The notes under the pieces are model-generated. The model had not been told where the DNA came from and did no database searches. It saw only the letters and a program-made list of their open reading frames with translations. A DNA stretch of 64,000 bases from Acetivibrio mesophilus (GTDB taxonomy: Bacteria; Bacillota; Clostridia; Acetivibrionales; Acetivibrionaceae), in NCBI RefSeq assembly GCF_004102745.1, contig NZ_RLII01000015.1:18871-82870 (forward strand), in the 5' to 3' direction. Positions 9,142 to 16,891 of this stretch are shown piece by piece. Position 1 is the first letter of the stretch. Each line of letters opens with the position of its first letter. A program made the position numbers and the translations under genes.

Positions 9142-9184
9142 ATCATACACTGTTTTTAATTTTAAAACTGTGACCTATGTCATA
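9142..9184 (-). promoter_or_regulatory. fprA-ric promoter with Crp/Fnr-type operator
   Basis: On the minus strand a dyad TATGACATAGGTCACA (9184-9169) precedes a -10 TATGAT (9147-9142). With a start near 9135 the dyad centre lies about 41.5 bases upstream, the class II activator position of Crp/Fnr proteins. No good -35 is present, as expected for an activator-dependent promoter. The likely regulator is encoded just upstream. Confidence 0.6.
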
Positions 9185-9204
9185 ATTTTGGACAATTAAA
9201 AAAA

Positions 9205-9233
9205 CCAAGCGTTTTAATCTAACTTCCGCTTGG
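9205..9233 (-). terminator. Terminator of the Crp/Fnr gene
   Basis: Seven-base stem CCAAGCG/CGCTTGG (9205-9211 with 9227-9233) followed on the minus strand by a run of T. Confidence 0.8.
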
Positions 9234-9241
9234 CTTTTATG

Positions 9242-9940
9242 CTATAGAGCATCAATGTTTCGAATAATAACTTTTTTGTTTCCAACCATTTCGATAATTC
9301 CTTCCTCTTGTAAGAGATTCATTTTCCGACTGACGGTTTCCCGTGCAACTCCTATATAATTGGCAATTCCTTCGCGACTTAACGGCAGTTCAACAATGAT
9401 TCCGTTTTGACTCTCTTTACCGTATTTTCTTGCAAATTCGAGAAGGACTTCATTCACTCTTTCCTCTGCATTTTTTGTTCCCATACTTTCAACTGCGTTT
9501 TCCAGCCGTTCTAGCCTACTGCATAGCTCCTCAATGATTTTTAAGCCAATTTCGGGATATTCTCGAAGCAGTTTTTTGAAGTCATCCTTCTTAATGGTGC
9601 AAACATGGGTTACTTCCAATGCTTCAACATTATATTGGGCGTTTTGATTTATTAAAAGGTTCTTTTCTCCAAAAAAATCACCCTGAGAAAAGATATATAT
9701 AATTTGCTCTTTTCCTTCGAAGGTATTCCTAAAAGCTTTCACTTTTCCGCTGTTAATTATAATTAAACTGTCTAGGTGTGAGCCCTCAAGAATAATCATT
9801 TCTCCCCGGGAATATCGTTTTCTTATTATCAAGTTTACAACCCTGTTGATTTCCTCTGCATTCAAGGTAGAAAATATCGGCACTCTTTTTGCACAAATTT
9901 TATGCTGACATCTCTCACAGTTACAACTATGATTATTCAT
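9242..9940 (-). CDS. Crp/Fnr family regulator with N-terminal cysteines
   Basis: 232 residues. A cyclic-nucleotide-binding-like fold (about 18-135) is followed by a C-terminal winged helix with LSREGIANYIGVARETVSRKM. The extreme N-terminus has Cys6, Cys8, Cys11 and Cys16 (CNCERCQHKIC), suggesting a redox or Fe-S sensor of Fnr type, though the spacing is not the classical Fnr one. It is divergent from padR and upstream of fprA-ric, whose promoter has a matching dyad, so it is probably the NO/O2-responsive activator of that unit. Confidence 0.88.
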   Translation of the reverse strand: MNNHSCNCERCQHKICAKRVPIFSTLNAEEINRVVNLIIRKRYSRGEMIILEGSHLDSLIIINSGKVKAFRNTFEGKEQIIYIFSQGDFFGEKNLLINQNAQYNVEALEVTHVCTIKKDDFKKLLREYPEIGLKIIEELCSRLERLENAVESMGTKNAEERVNEVLLEFARKYGKESQNGIIVELPLSREGIANYIGVARETVSRKMNLLQEEGIIEMVGNKKVIIRNIDAL

Positions 9941-10111
9941 ATGATTACTCTCCTTTTGAGCATGTAGACTTCTATTACATTTTATTATTACACCAACTTG
10001 AATACAATCATATCATAAAATTATATTTTTCCCGGCATATGCCAAGAAATTTTCATGGTTTTAACTAAAACTTTGAATTTGAATATTTATATCACAAAAT
10101 TTTTATATACC

Positions 10112-10139
10112 TTGTATTACGATGTAGTTTGTAATACAA
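10112..10139. promoter_or_regulatory. Operator dyad before the PadR gene
   Basis: TTGTATTAC (10112-10120) and GTAATACAA (10131-10139) form a perfect 9-bp inverted repeat with a 10-bp spacer, and a third half site (GCATTACAATA) follows just before the ribosome site. PadR regulators usually repress their own operon through such dyads. Confidence 0.65.
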
Positions 10140-10174
10140 TATAATTAGCATTACAATACTGGAGGTGATTTGTT

Positions 10175-10534
10175 TTGAATAAAGAGCTTATGAAAGGCAG
10201 TATTGATATACTTCTGCTACTATTAATAGCTAAAGAGGACTTGTACGGGTATGAAATTGCTAAGAGGTTAAAAGAAAAAAGCAATCATCTATATAATATT
10301 GGTGAAGGAACTTTGTATCCTGCACTTCAAAGGATGGAGAAAAAAGGACTGATTAGATCCTACTGGGGTGATTCTGATGGTGGCGGCAGGCGCAAGTATT
10401 ATTCTATTACGGATGAAGGCAAAAAACAGCTTGCTAAAAGATTGGACGAATGGGATGCACTGAGTAAGTTGGTAAATTCATGTAAGGAGGGGTTGGTATG
10501 GGCCAATTTGATGATTACATTAACTCAATCATAA
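10175..10534 (+). CDS. PadR family transcriptional regulator
   Basis: 119 residues from a TTG start six bases after GGAGGTGA. The winged helix region is typical PadR: ILLLLLIAKEDLYGYEIAKRL, GEGTLYPALQRMEKKGLI and GGGRRKYYSITDEGKK. It overlaps the next gene by 37 bases. PadR plus a HAAS membrane protein is a common two-gene unit in Firmicutes, often tied to membrane stress. Confidence 0.92.
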   Translation: MNKELMKGSIDILLLLLIAKEDLYGYEIAKRLKEKSNHLYNIGEGTLYPALQRMEKKGLIRSYWGDSDGGGRRKYYSITDEGKKQLAKRLDEWDALSKLVNSCKEGLVWANLMITLTQS

Positions 10535-11160
10535 AAGGCTTGAGGATAACCGAAGAGAAAAAAGCTGAAATGGCTGAAGAGTTTTTAGATCATTTACAAA
10601 TGCTGAAGATAGAATATTTATCAAAAGGTATGAGCGAGAGCGATGCTACCAAACAAGCTATGATTACTTTTGGTGAGGAGAAACGCCTGAAAAGAGAGTT
10701 GTCAAAAAGTTTGTCAAGCTATAAGAGTTTGCATAATATTATTGGCGGTGTAATCATACTTCTTATTGCTTTTATAATTGGAAGATATGTTCCTGTACCG
10801 GGGTATGATCTAGAGTATTCACATTCTCCTATTTATGGTGTGTTATATACTGTTATGCCAAACAATATATTATTTATTGCTCTAGGATACTATCTTCCTA
10901 TCTTTTTAAAGAGGATGGAAAAAATACAGAATATCCTGTTAGCATCTATTGTGACGGGAGTTGTATACAGGTTATTTATACATTTACTCTTTTCAACATC
11001 GTGGAATAGCTTGGAAATTACAACGAAGTTAATTATGCTCGCATCTCCATTGGTTATTATTTCGAATATTATTGAATCTATGCTTGGTTTTACTCTGCTG
11101 CAATTGTTTCATAGGATGCCGAATATTTGTAAAAAATCGGTGATTAAGCATTTTGATTAA
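10498..11160 (+). CDS. HAAS-domain (DUF1700-like) membrane protein
   Basis: 220 residues. The N-terminal ~75 residues are a HAAS/permease-prefix domain (EEFLDHLQMLKIEYLSKGMSE...AMITFGEEKRLKREL). About four to five membrane segments follow, beginning at IIGGVIILLIAFIIGRYV. It is translated from the ATG after AGGAGGGG, inside the padR end, and is probably under the same repressor. Function unknown. Confidence 0.75.
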   Translation: MGQFDDYINSIIKGLRITEEKKAEMAEEFLDHLQMLKIEYLSKGMSESDATKQAMITFGEEKRLKRELSKSLSSYKSLHNIIGGVIILLIAFIIGRYVPVPGYDLEYSHSPIYGVLYTVMPNNILFIALGYYLPIFLKRMEKIQNILLASIVTGVVYRLFIHLLFSTSWNSLEITTKLIMLASPLVIISNIIESMLGFTLLQLFHRMPNICKKSVIKHFD

Positions 11161-11203
11161 TTATATTATGGGATAATAGAATTCTAAAGTAAATTTACAA
11201 AAA

Positions 11204-11236
11204 AGAATCTGAACTTGAATTCAGGTTCTATTTTTT
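11204..11236 (+). terminator. Terminator of the padR operon
   Basis: AGAATCTGAA (11204-11213) pairs with TTCAGGTTCT (11220-11229, one G-U) and is followed by a T-run. Confidence 0.8.
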
Positions 11237-11454
11237 ATGTCATCCATAGTTTTTTTACCCCGACTTATCTGTGGTTGGCAATTCGGGTATTTTAAATATC
11301 TTTTATGAATGAAGCTACTTGTATTCATTTTGATAGGATTGTAGTTTCCAACAATACAAATTATCCACTGACTAGTTAAATTTAGCTAAGAATTATGATA
11401 AAATTTTAATAAGCTTAAGTAAATTAAATGGAAGGAAATGAGAAGGGGGTTAGT

Positions 11455-11624
11455 ATGAGAGAACGCAAAAGTTTATAAGTTTTATTTTGAGGTGCGCAAA
11501 AAATAAGCTTGATGAAAATTCAGATGCAGAAATACTTATTGTATTGACTAATGGGGATATACCCATATATGACTATAAAAGTGACAAGTTATTGAATTCT
11601 ATTAAAATTTATAGAGTGGAGTAA
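11455..11624 (+). pseudogene. Short frameshifted ORF, unknown
   Basis: After AGAAGGGGG and ATG the frame closes after seven codons. The +1 frame continues as NAKVYKFYFEVRK and then switches at an A-run into KLDENSDAEILIVLTNGD...IKIYRVE before TAA at 11622. Removing one A from the run joins the last two pieces. It looks like a small gene broken by one or two indels. No family recognised. The rest of 11237-11705 shows nothing else. Confidence 0.35.
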
Positions 11625-11705
11625 TTGATTTTGGTGAAATTTTTCATGGCTTTAATGTAAATTGCTTTTCAAGACAAAAATGACAATATGGATAGGGGGA
11701 GAAAA

Positions 11706-12173
11706 ATGGCGTGGTGCCCTAAGTGTAACTTGGAATATATAGATGGAAGTAATGCTTGTAGTGGATGTGGAAGTCATCTTGAAGAAAAGCATATACAAAT
11801 ATACAGGCAGACTGTATATAAAAAGAATATGGTGCTTAAAGTTATTTTGATTTTATGTTTGCTATATGCCTTGATTGGATTTAAACTTTGGGTATTAAGT
11901 ATGATAGATACAGATTGGAGTATTATAAGACCCTTGTGTTGCGGAGACTGTGACAAGGTATGGTATAGTCAATATTGGAATTCTTATTTTTGGTATACAC
12001 TTCCGTTTGCTATAATGACTTTTCCTATTTATATAAATATTGGGAGTATTGGAAATTCACTAGTTATGTCAGTTTTAAATATATATTTGATTTTTGTTCC
12101 GTTACTGATATTTTTGATTTATACAAAGTTAAGGCAACTATATGGTAGAGTGCTGAGAAAAGTCAAAAAGTAA
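11706..12173 (+). CDS. Zinc-ribbon membrane protein, unknown
   Basis: 155 residues from the ATG after GATAGGGGGAG; an upstream in-frame ATG at 11688 lacks a ribosome site. The N-terminal zinc ribbon (WCPKCNLEY...ACSGCGSHL) is followed by three hydrophobic segments (about 42-63, 92-112 and 123-142) and an extra CCGDC cluster between the first two. Basic C-terminus. Function not recognisable. Confidence 0.65.
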   Translation: MAWCPKCNLEYIDGSNACSGCGSHLEEKHIQIYRQTVYKKNMVLKVILILCLLYALIGFKLWVLSMIDTDWSIIRPLCCGDCDKVWYSQYWNSYFWYTLPFAIMTFPIYINIGSIGNSLVMSVLNIYLIFVPLLIFLIYTKLRQLYGRVLRKVKK

Positions 12174-12179
12174 ATTAGA

Positions 12180-12400
12180 GTTGCGATGGCACCATATTTC
12201 AGGCAGCAAGTCCATTGGAGTAAAGGACATGTTTACGAGGTATGATTGCCATATCCATTCATCGGGGTAAATCCGCTCACGGGTATTTGCAGCGGGTCTG
12301 GTTCATCGATGTTTCAAAAGGTAAATGTTCTACAATATCTTTTTTTATCATACATAATCTGATAATCTATTTATATTAATAAAATGAAGAATGGAAGGTA
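12180..12400 (+). other. Intergenic region before pnuC, possibly coding remnants
   Basis: No intact ORF. Two short open stretches (APYFRQQVHWSKGHVYEV and GKSAHGYLQRVWFIDVSKGK) read like decayed protein sequence, but I cannot assign families. The region is less AT-rich than a normal intergenic region here. I see no recognisable NAD riboswitch. Confidence 0.25.
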
Positions 12401-12403
12401 AAC

Positions 12404-13108
12404 ATGGAAAAAATCACTGCTTTTTTACGGGATGAACTGTCAGGCTGGAAGCCTTGGGAGGTTTTATGGATTATCATATCTACCGTAACAATTTTGTCGC
12501 TTTCTATATATTTAAACGAAAGCTTGATTGGAATTATTATGGCTATAACTGGAGTGATATGTGTTGTATTGACCGGCAAAGGTAAACTTTCATCTTATGT
12601 GTTTGGAATGGTTAATACTGTGCTATATGCTTATGTTGCCTATGGCGCAAAATATTATGGTGATGCTATGCTCAATATTTTATACTATGCTCCTATGAAT
12701 GTAGTTGGTTGGGTGATGTGGAATAAGCATATAAGCGTGGAGACAAAAGAAGTAGAAAAGAAAAGGCTGAAAGGAACTGGGATCGTCAGTGTATTTATTG
12801 GCTCTGCCATAGGGATTTTCCTATATGGTTTGATTTTAAAGAGGATGGGAGGAAGCCTTCCTTTTGTAGATGCTTTAACCACAGTATTTTCTGTTGTTGC
12901 ACAGATTCTATGTGTAAAGAGATATATGGAACAGTGGATACTTTGGATTATTATTGATGTAGTTTCGGTATACATGTGGGCAGTAGCTTTTATAAACGGA
13001 GGAGAGAGCATTGCAACATTAATAATGTGGAGCATTTATCTGTTAAATGCTATTTTCATGTTTGTTAAATGGTATAGAGAAAGCAGGAGGAGTGAGGCAA
13101 ATGTATAA
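12404..13108 (+). CDS. pnuC: PnuC-type nicotinamide riboside transporter
   Basis: 234 residues with about seven membrane segments, charged ends and the PnuC region YYAPMNVVGWVMWNKH (NxxGWxxW motif). It imports nicotinamide riboside by facilitated diffusion, with trapping by phosphorylation. The downstream nadR overlaps it by 8 bases and supplies the trapping kinase. RBS GGAAGG upstream. Confidence 0.9.
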   Translation: MEKITAFLRDELSGWKPWEVLWIIISTVTILSLSIYLNESLIGIIMAITGVICVVLTGKGKLSSYVFGMVNTVLYAYVAYGAKYYGDAMLNILYYAPMNVVGWVMWNKHISVETKEVEKKRLKGTGIVSVFIGSAIGIFLYGLILKRMGGSLPFVDALTTVFSVVAQILCVKRYMEQWILWIIIDVVSVYMWAVAFINGGESIATLIMWSIYLLNAIFMFVKWYRESRRSEANV

Positions 13109-14123
13109 CGTTGGGATATATGGAGGGTCTTTTAATCCTCTGCATCTAGGACATATCCGATGCATAATTGAAGCGGCGAATCAGTGCAAGGAATTGCACA
13201 TCATTATCAGTTGCGGCTTAAATCGGAACGAGATACCGCCGAGAATACGGTATCGCTGGATTTATCAAGTGACAAAGCATATTGGCAATGTAAAAATACA
13301 CTTTCTTGAGGATGATGCCCCTGATAAGATTGCTTATTCAAAAGAGTATTGGCATAAAGATGCACAGAAAGTAAAAGATATGATAGGACAACCGATTGAT
13401 GTAGTTTTCTGTGGAAGCGACTATGATGAAAATAGTTTTTGGAAACGGTGTTATGAAGAAAGCGAGCTTTATATCATCAAACGAAATGGAATTAGTTCGA
13501 CAGAGGTACGAAAGAATCCTTATGCTAATTGGGATAGCATTCCAAATGTTGTGAGAGAATATTTTACTAAAAAAGTTCTGCTTATTGGTGGTGAAAGTAC
13601 CGGAAAATCAACGCTTACAATAAATTTAGCAAATTATTATAATACTAATTATATTGACGAAGCCGGAAGAGAAATTTCAATGCGCTCAGGAACAGATATG
13701 CTTATGCTACCAAGTGATTTCACCGATATCCTTTTGACGCATAAAATGAATGAAATAGAGGCAATTAAACATAGTAATAAAGTTTTGTTTATTGACACAG
13801 ATTGTTTGATTACCAGATTCTATATTGATTTTCTGGACGATGCGCAAAATGAAAAACAGAAGAATAAGGCGCTGGCTGATGCACTTTCAGATTTAAACCA
13901 TTACGATTTGGTTTTTTATTTAGAGCCCGACGTGGAATTTGTACAGGATGGCGACAGAAGTGAAGTTATAGCCGCCGATCGGCAAAAGTACGGAAATCAA
14001 ATAAAGAAACTATTTGATGAGCGCGGTATAAAGTATATTAGTGTTGGTGGTAGTTACCATGAGCGCTTTCTTCGTGTGACATCGGAGGTTGATAAGCTAC
14101 TCGGTATTAATAGGATAGAATAG
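13101..14123 (+). CDS. nadR: NadR-like NMN adenylyltransferase / ribosylnicotinamide kinase
   Basis: 340 residues from the ATG after GCAGGAGGAGTGAGG. The N-terminal nucleotidyltransferase has GGSFNPLHLGH and ISSTEVRKN. The C-terminal kinase has GGESTGKST and EAGREISMRSG. The helix-turn-helix repressor domain of enterobacterial NadR is absent. It phosphorylates imported nicotinamide riboside to NMN and adenylates it to NAD, pairing with PnuC. Confidence 0.92.
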   Translation: MYNVGIYGGSFNPLHLGHIRCIIEAANQCKELHIIISCGLNRNEIPPRIRYRWIYQVTKHIGNVKIHFLEDDAPDKIAYSKEYWHKDAQKVKDMIGQPIDVVFCGSDYDENSFWKRCYEESELYIIKRNGISSTEVRKNPYANWDSIPNVVREYFTKKVLLIGGESTGKSTLTINLANYYNTNYIDEAGREISMRSGTDMLMLPSDFTDILLTHKMNEIEAIKHSNKVLFIDTDCLITRFYIDFLDDAQNEKQKNKALADALSDLNHYDLVFYLEPDVEFVQDGDRSEVIAADRQKYGNQIKKLFDERGIKYISVGGSYHERFLRVTSEVDKLLGINRIE

Positions 14124-14361
14124 AGAAGGTGGTTTATTCTTAAAGGCTTTGGGCTTAATGACAAAATGCTGAAGAAGGATAAGCTATTTGAAGTAAACAA
14201 AGGGGTTTTTAAGACATTGGGATTTTCTCTTGGCTGCTATGCCGGAGGCACCAATGCTGCAAAACCCTATTTTTATTGTATGAAGACACATATCAATTGT
14301 AGAGGAGACTTTCAGTGGATTCTTTACATTAAGAAAATTGTATTATACAGCCTTCATAAGT

Positions 14362-14604
14362 TCAATCATTATCAAAATCAATATCCACTATTGCCCCGTT
14401 GGCAGCATTTACTTTTACTTCGTAAACTCCATATGCTGTTCTGATATTTACTTCATAAACCAATATGCCATTCTCAGTGTCCATTTCTACTCTGATTACC
14501 TGTCCTGGAATACGTTGCAAGGCTATTTGTACGGCGTGTTGCTGGGTAATTAGCCTATTGTACCAAGGGTTATGCCAGTAACTGGCCCAAGGGTTATATG
14601 GCAT
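14362..14604 (-). CDS. Small PepSY-domain protein
   Basis: 80 residues on the minus strand with a strong ribosome site (GGAAAGGAGGT). The N-terminus is rich in Trp, Tyr and Pro (NPWASYWHNPWYN). The rest is a single PepSY fold (AVQIALQRIPGQVIRVEMD...YEVNIRTAYGVYEVKVNAANG). PepSY modules often inhibit peptidases or sit in the envelope; no signal peptide is visible. Stands alone. Confidence 0.75.
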   Translation of the reverse strand: MPYNPWASYWHNPWYNRLITQQHAVQIALQRIPGQVIRVEMDTENGILVYEVNIRTAYGVYEVKVNAANGAIVDIDFDND

Positions 14605-14835
14605 ATAAGATTACCTCCTTTCCGAGAGAATGTTTACATAATACATAATATGCAAATCTAAGTACTTTAGTGTTGGGGAGTGTCCGGAATGGACAAATGA
14701 TTTTACACATCTATAAAAAACTAAAAGATTAATATAAGCCCAGAACTATATAGTTTAAATTTTATAATCAAAATTTAGTCCCACATATGCTATATACGCA
14801 CTATAATAAAATATAACTTATCAGAAGGTGGGAAC

Positions 14836-15522
14836 ATGATAAGAATAAATGATGTTTTTGCAATTTTATTATTGATATTGCCAGGGGTCTTAACTGAAAA
14901 AATAGTCCGCTTTTGCGGAAGTGCCAATGAAGAAGAAAAGCAAAGTGATTTTAAAAGCACTATGAATGGCATACTATATAGCTTGCCGATTATGCTTTTT
15001 GTAGGAGTTATCGTAGACTATTTTGAGGGCTTGGACAGCATACCCGAAATATTTGATGCTTTTAGTTCTATCCGTTTTGTAATGGTATTTGCGGTAATGT
15101 CAGTTACTACTTCAATTATTTTTGGTATTGTTATAGCGTGGTTTAAAAGAAAATATCAAAACCCCATAAGGGCATTTGTACAGAAAAAAATATTTAGAAA
15201 GAATATATTGACCAGCGAAGATACCTGCTGGGAATCATTTTTTTCCAGCAGAGATTCTATGTATCTAGAAGTAATTCGAGATGGCGAATCTTATTTTGGC
15301 TTTCATACTCAATTTTCTTTGAATGATGAGGAAAAGGAGCTAATACTCCATCCAATAAAATACTTGGATTATTATCCTGAAGAAGAGATACGGCCATTAT
15401 TTCAAGACGTAAATAGAATCTTTATAAATTTTGAAAAAAATATCGTAATCAAGGATTACGATACCACAAAATATATAGAATGGTTGAAAGGGAAAGTAGA
15501 AAGAGAAAATACTATTCCTTAG
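14836..15522 (+). CDS. Membrane protein of unknown function (DUF6338-like layout)
   Basis: 228 residues from the ATG after GAAGGTGGG. Three hydrophobic segments near residues 7-25, 48-65 and 82-105 are followed by a soluble C-terminal domain. The layout and the short sequence DVFAILLLILPGVL remind me of DUF6338 proteins, but I cannot confirm this. No catalytic motif seen. Confidence 0.6.
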   Translation: MIRINDVFAILLLILPGVLTEKIVRFCGSANEEEKQSDFKSTMNGILYSLPIMLFVGVIVDYFEGLDSIPEIFDAFSSIRFVMVFAVMSVTTSIIFGIVIAWFKRKYQNPIRAFVQKKIFRKNILTSEDTCWESFFSSRDSMYLEVIRDGESYFGFHTQFSLNDEEKELILHPIKYLDYYPEEEIRPLFQDVNRIFINFEKNIVIKDYDTTKYIEWLKGKVERENTIP

Positions 15523-15599
15523 GTTTTGGTGGTGGGGCTGGCGGAGGATTAATTGGAGTTCCGGACCGTGTTCCTCCGTTTGGTTTATCTGGCATTTAA
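15480..15599 (+). CDS. Possible 39-residue Gly-rich peptide
   Basis: ATG at 15480, overlapping the end of the previous gene in another frame, opens a 39-codon frame that is basic at first and then reads SLGFGGGAGGGLIGVPDRVPPFGLSG. There is no clear ribosome site, so translation would depend on coupling. The unusual composition is the only reason to list it. The following ~300 bases to the amidase contain nothing else I can support. Confidence 0.25.
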   Translation: MVERESRKRKYYSLGFGGGAGGGLIGVPDRVPPFGLSGI

Positions 15600-15903
15600 T
15601 AAGCCCTCCTTTTTTATGTTCAACGTCTATCCATAAAGTATATGCCATGAATATATCATAAAAGCACTGGCGTAATCCTTGATAATGAAAAGCGTGATCC
15701 GATAGATAAGGGCAGGGTTATGCTACCTTCTAAACTGTTTCTCAAAGCTTGTAGCTGAAATAGAATTGTTTTTGCCGGTTTATTTACACCATATGTATAA
15801 TTGCATCATATTTTATAAGAGAATTATTATTTTGGATAGGGTGGTAGTTTGGAAGGGAAGGTGCCTTTAGACACAGCATATAACATTGGAGGCGGTGATA
15901 ATA

Positions 15904-16644
15904 ATGGATTTAATGGCCTGGGCTAAAGAAAATATTCAATTCGTGGGAAACTCACACACCAACAAGTCCAGCCGACAGCAGCGAATTCCCGAAATGATAG
16001 TTAACCACATATCGGAAGGAACTATATCTAGTTTGATAAGTTGGTTTACATCCCCCAGTAACACAGTATCCAGTGCCCATTTTGGGGTAAGTAAAACAGG
16101 TAACATATATCAGTTTGTTGCTATAGAGGATTGTGCATGGGCTAATGGGCTGACATCCGGAATAGAAAACGCGACAGCTGAGCTGGTGCTAGAGAAAGGT
16201 AAGTCTGAAAATCCCAACTGGTATTCGGTAAGCATTGAACATGAAGGGATTTGGGCAGAAACAAAAGGTGCATTAACTCTTGAGCAGTTAGAGGCAACAA
16301 AGATGCTTCACAGATACATAATTGAATATGTAAAAGATAAATACGGCCATGATATTGAGCCGTCGGCAAAAACTATAATTGGACATTATGATATAGACAA
16401 AAACGAAAGACCCAACTGTCCTGGGGAACTATTTCCGTTTCGGGAGATAATCGACTTTTTGACCTATTATGGACTGCCCTTTAAAGACATAAAAGACCAC
16501 TGGGCTGAAGACCTGATAGTTGATGCATATGAGCAGGGCATAATAAAAGGTTATCAGGATGGAACCTTCAGGCCCGATGCGCCAATGAGTAGGGCTGAAG
16601 GAATCGCTCTTGCGATGGCGATACTGAAAAAACTAAAGAATTAA
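15904..16644 (+). CDS. N-acetylmuramoyl-L-alanine amidase with C-terminal SLH domain
   Basis: 246 residues from the ATG after GGAGGCGGTG. Residues about 20-185 are an Amidase_2 (T7-lysozyme-like) domain with Zn ligands in IVNHIS, IIGHYDID and NCPGE and a central AHFGVSKTG. Residues about 195-243 are one SLH repeat (FKDIKDHWAEDLIVDAYEQGIIKGYQDGTFRPD...SRAEG). It should cut the peptide stem from muramic acid. No signal peptide is visible although SLH domains work on the outside, so export may occur by lysis or another route. Confidence 0.9.
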   Translation: MDLMAWAKENIQFVGNSHTNKSSRQQRIPEMIVNHISEGTISSLISWFTSPSNTVSSAHFGVSKTGNIYQFVAIEDCAWANGLTSGIENATAELVLEKGKSENPNWYSVSIEHEGIWAETKGALTLEQLEATKMLHRYIIEYVKDKYGHDIEPSAKTIIGHYDIDKNERPNCPGELFPFREIIDFLTYYGLPFKDIKDHWAEDLIVDAYEQGIIKGYQDGTFRPDAPMSRAEGIALAMAILKKLKN

Positions 16645-16660
16645 TTATCCAAAGGGTTGT

Positions 16661-16700
16661 GAAAAGTCTCATTGTAATCTTACAGGGACTTTTCTTTTTT
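16661..16700 (+). terminator. Terminator of the amidase gene
   Basis: GAAAAGTCTC (16661-16670) pairs with GGGACTTTTC (16685-16694) and is followed by TTTTTT. Confidence 0.85.
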
Positions 16701-16701
16701 T

Positions 16702-16799
16702 AAACACGAGTAAATAAATATGAAAAATAACAAATAAAGTATTGACATTTGATTAGTTATGATTTAAAATAAAATACAATAAAACATATATGAGAACTA
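16702..16799 (+). promoter_or_regulatory. metY promoter with two copies of the shared sulfur-island motif
   Basis: TTGACA (16742-16747), a 17-bp spacer and TAAAAT (16765-16770) make a good sigma-A promoter. One motif copy lies upstream (16710-16729, preceded by AAACACGA) and one downstream of the -10 (16780-16799, TAAAACATATATGAGAACTA). The same arrangement recurs before cysK and cooS. The motif resembles binding sites of Rrf2-type CymR regulators of cysteine metabolism; this attribution is inference. Confidence 0.65.
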
Positions 16800-16813
16800 A
16801 GGATTAGAGTTGA

Positions 16814-16873
16814 CCAGAAAACTGGAGGCTAGGTAATTCACTTCGAAGTGGAAACAATGCCTCTTATTTTTTT
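16814..16873 (+). promoter_or_regulatory. Attenuator-like RNA leader of metY
   Basis: The leader can form CCAG-AAAA-CTGG (16814-16825), an internal hairpin CACTTCGAAGTG (16839-16850), and an outer stem GAGGC (16825-16829) with GCCTC (16859-16863) followed by TTATTTTTTT. The outer stem plus T-run looks like a conditional terminator, and the first hairpin abuts and competes with it at position 16825. I cannot match it to S-box or another named SAM riboswitch. Confidence 0.45.
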
Positions 16874-16891
16874 ACAAGGAGATGATGGTAA

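Noticed and set aside
12180..12403. NAD-sensing riboswitch before pnuC
   Set aside because: No recognisable fold or motif; the sequence reads more like decayed coding DNA.
14166..14444. 92-codon plus-strand ORF after nadR
   Set aside because: No ribosome site, no recognisable family, and its 3' part overlaps the well-supported minus-strand PepSY gene. Possibly a decayed fragment.
16801..16890. S-box (SAM-I) riboswitch upstream of metY
   Set aside because: The conserved S-box core is absent; only a simple terminator-like structure is seen.
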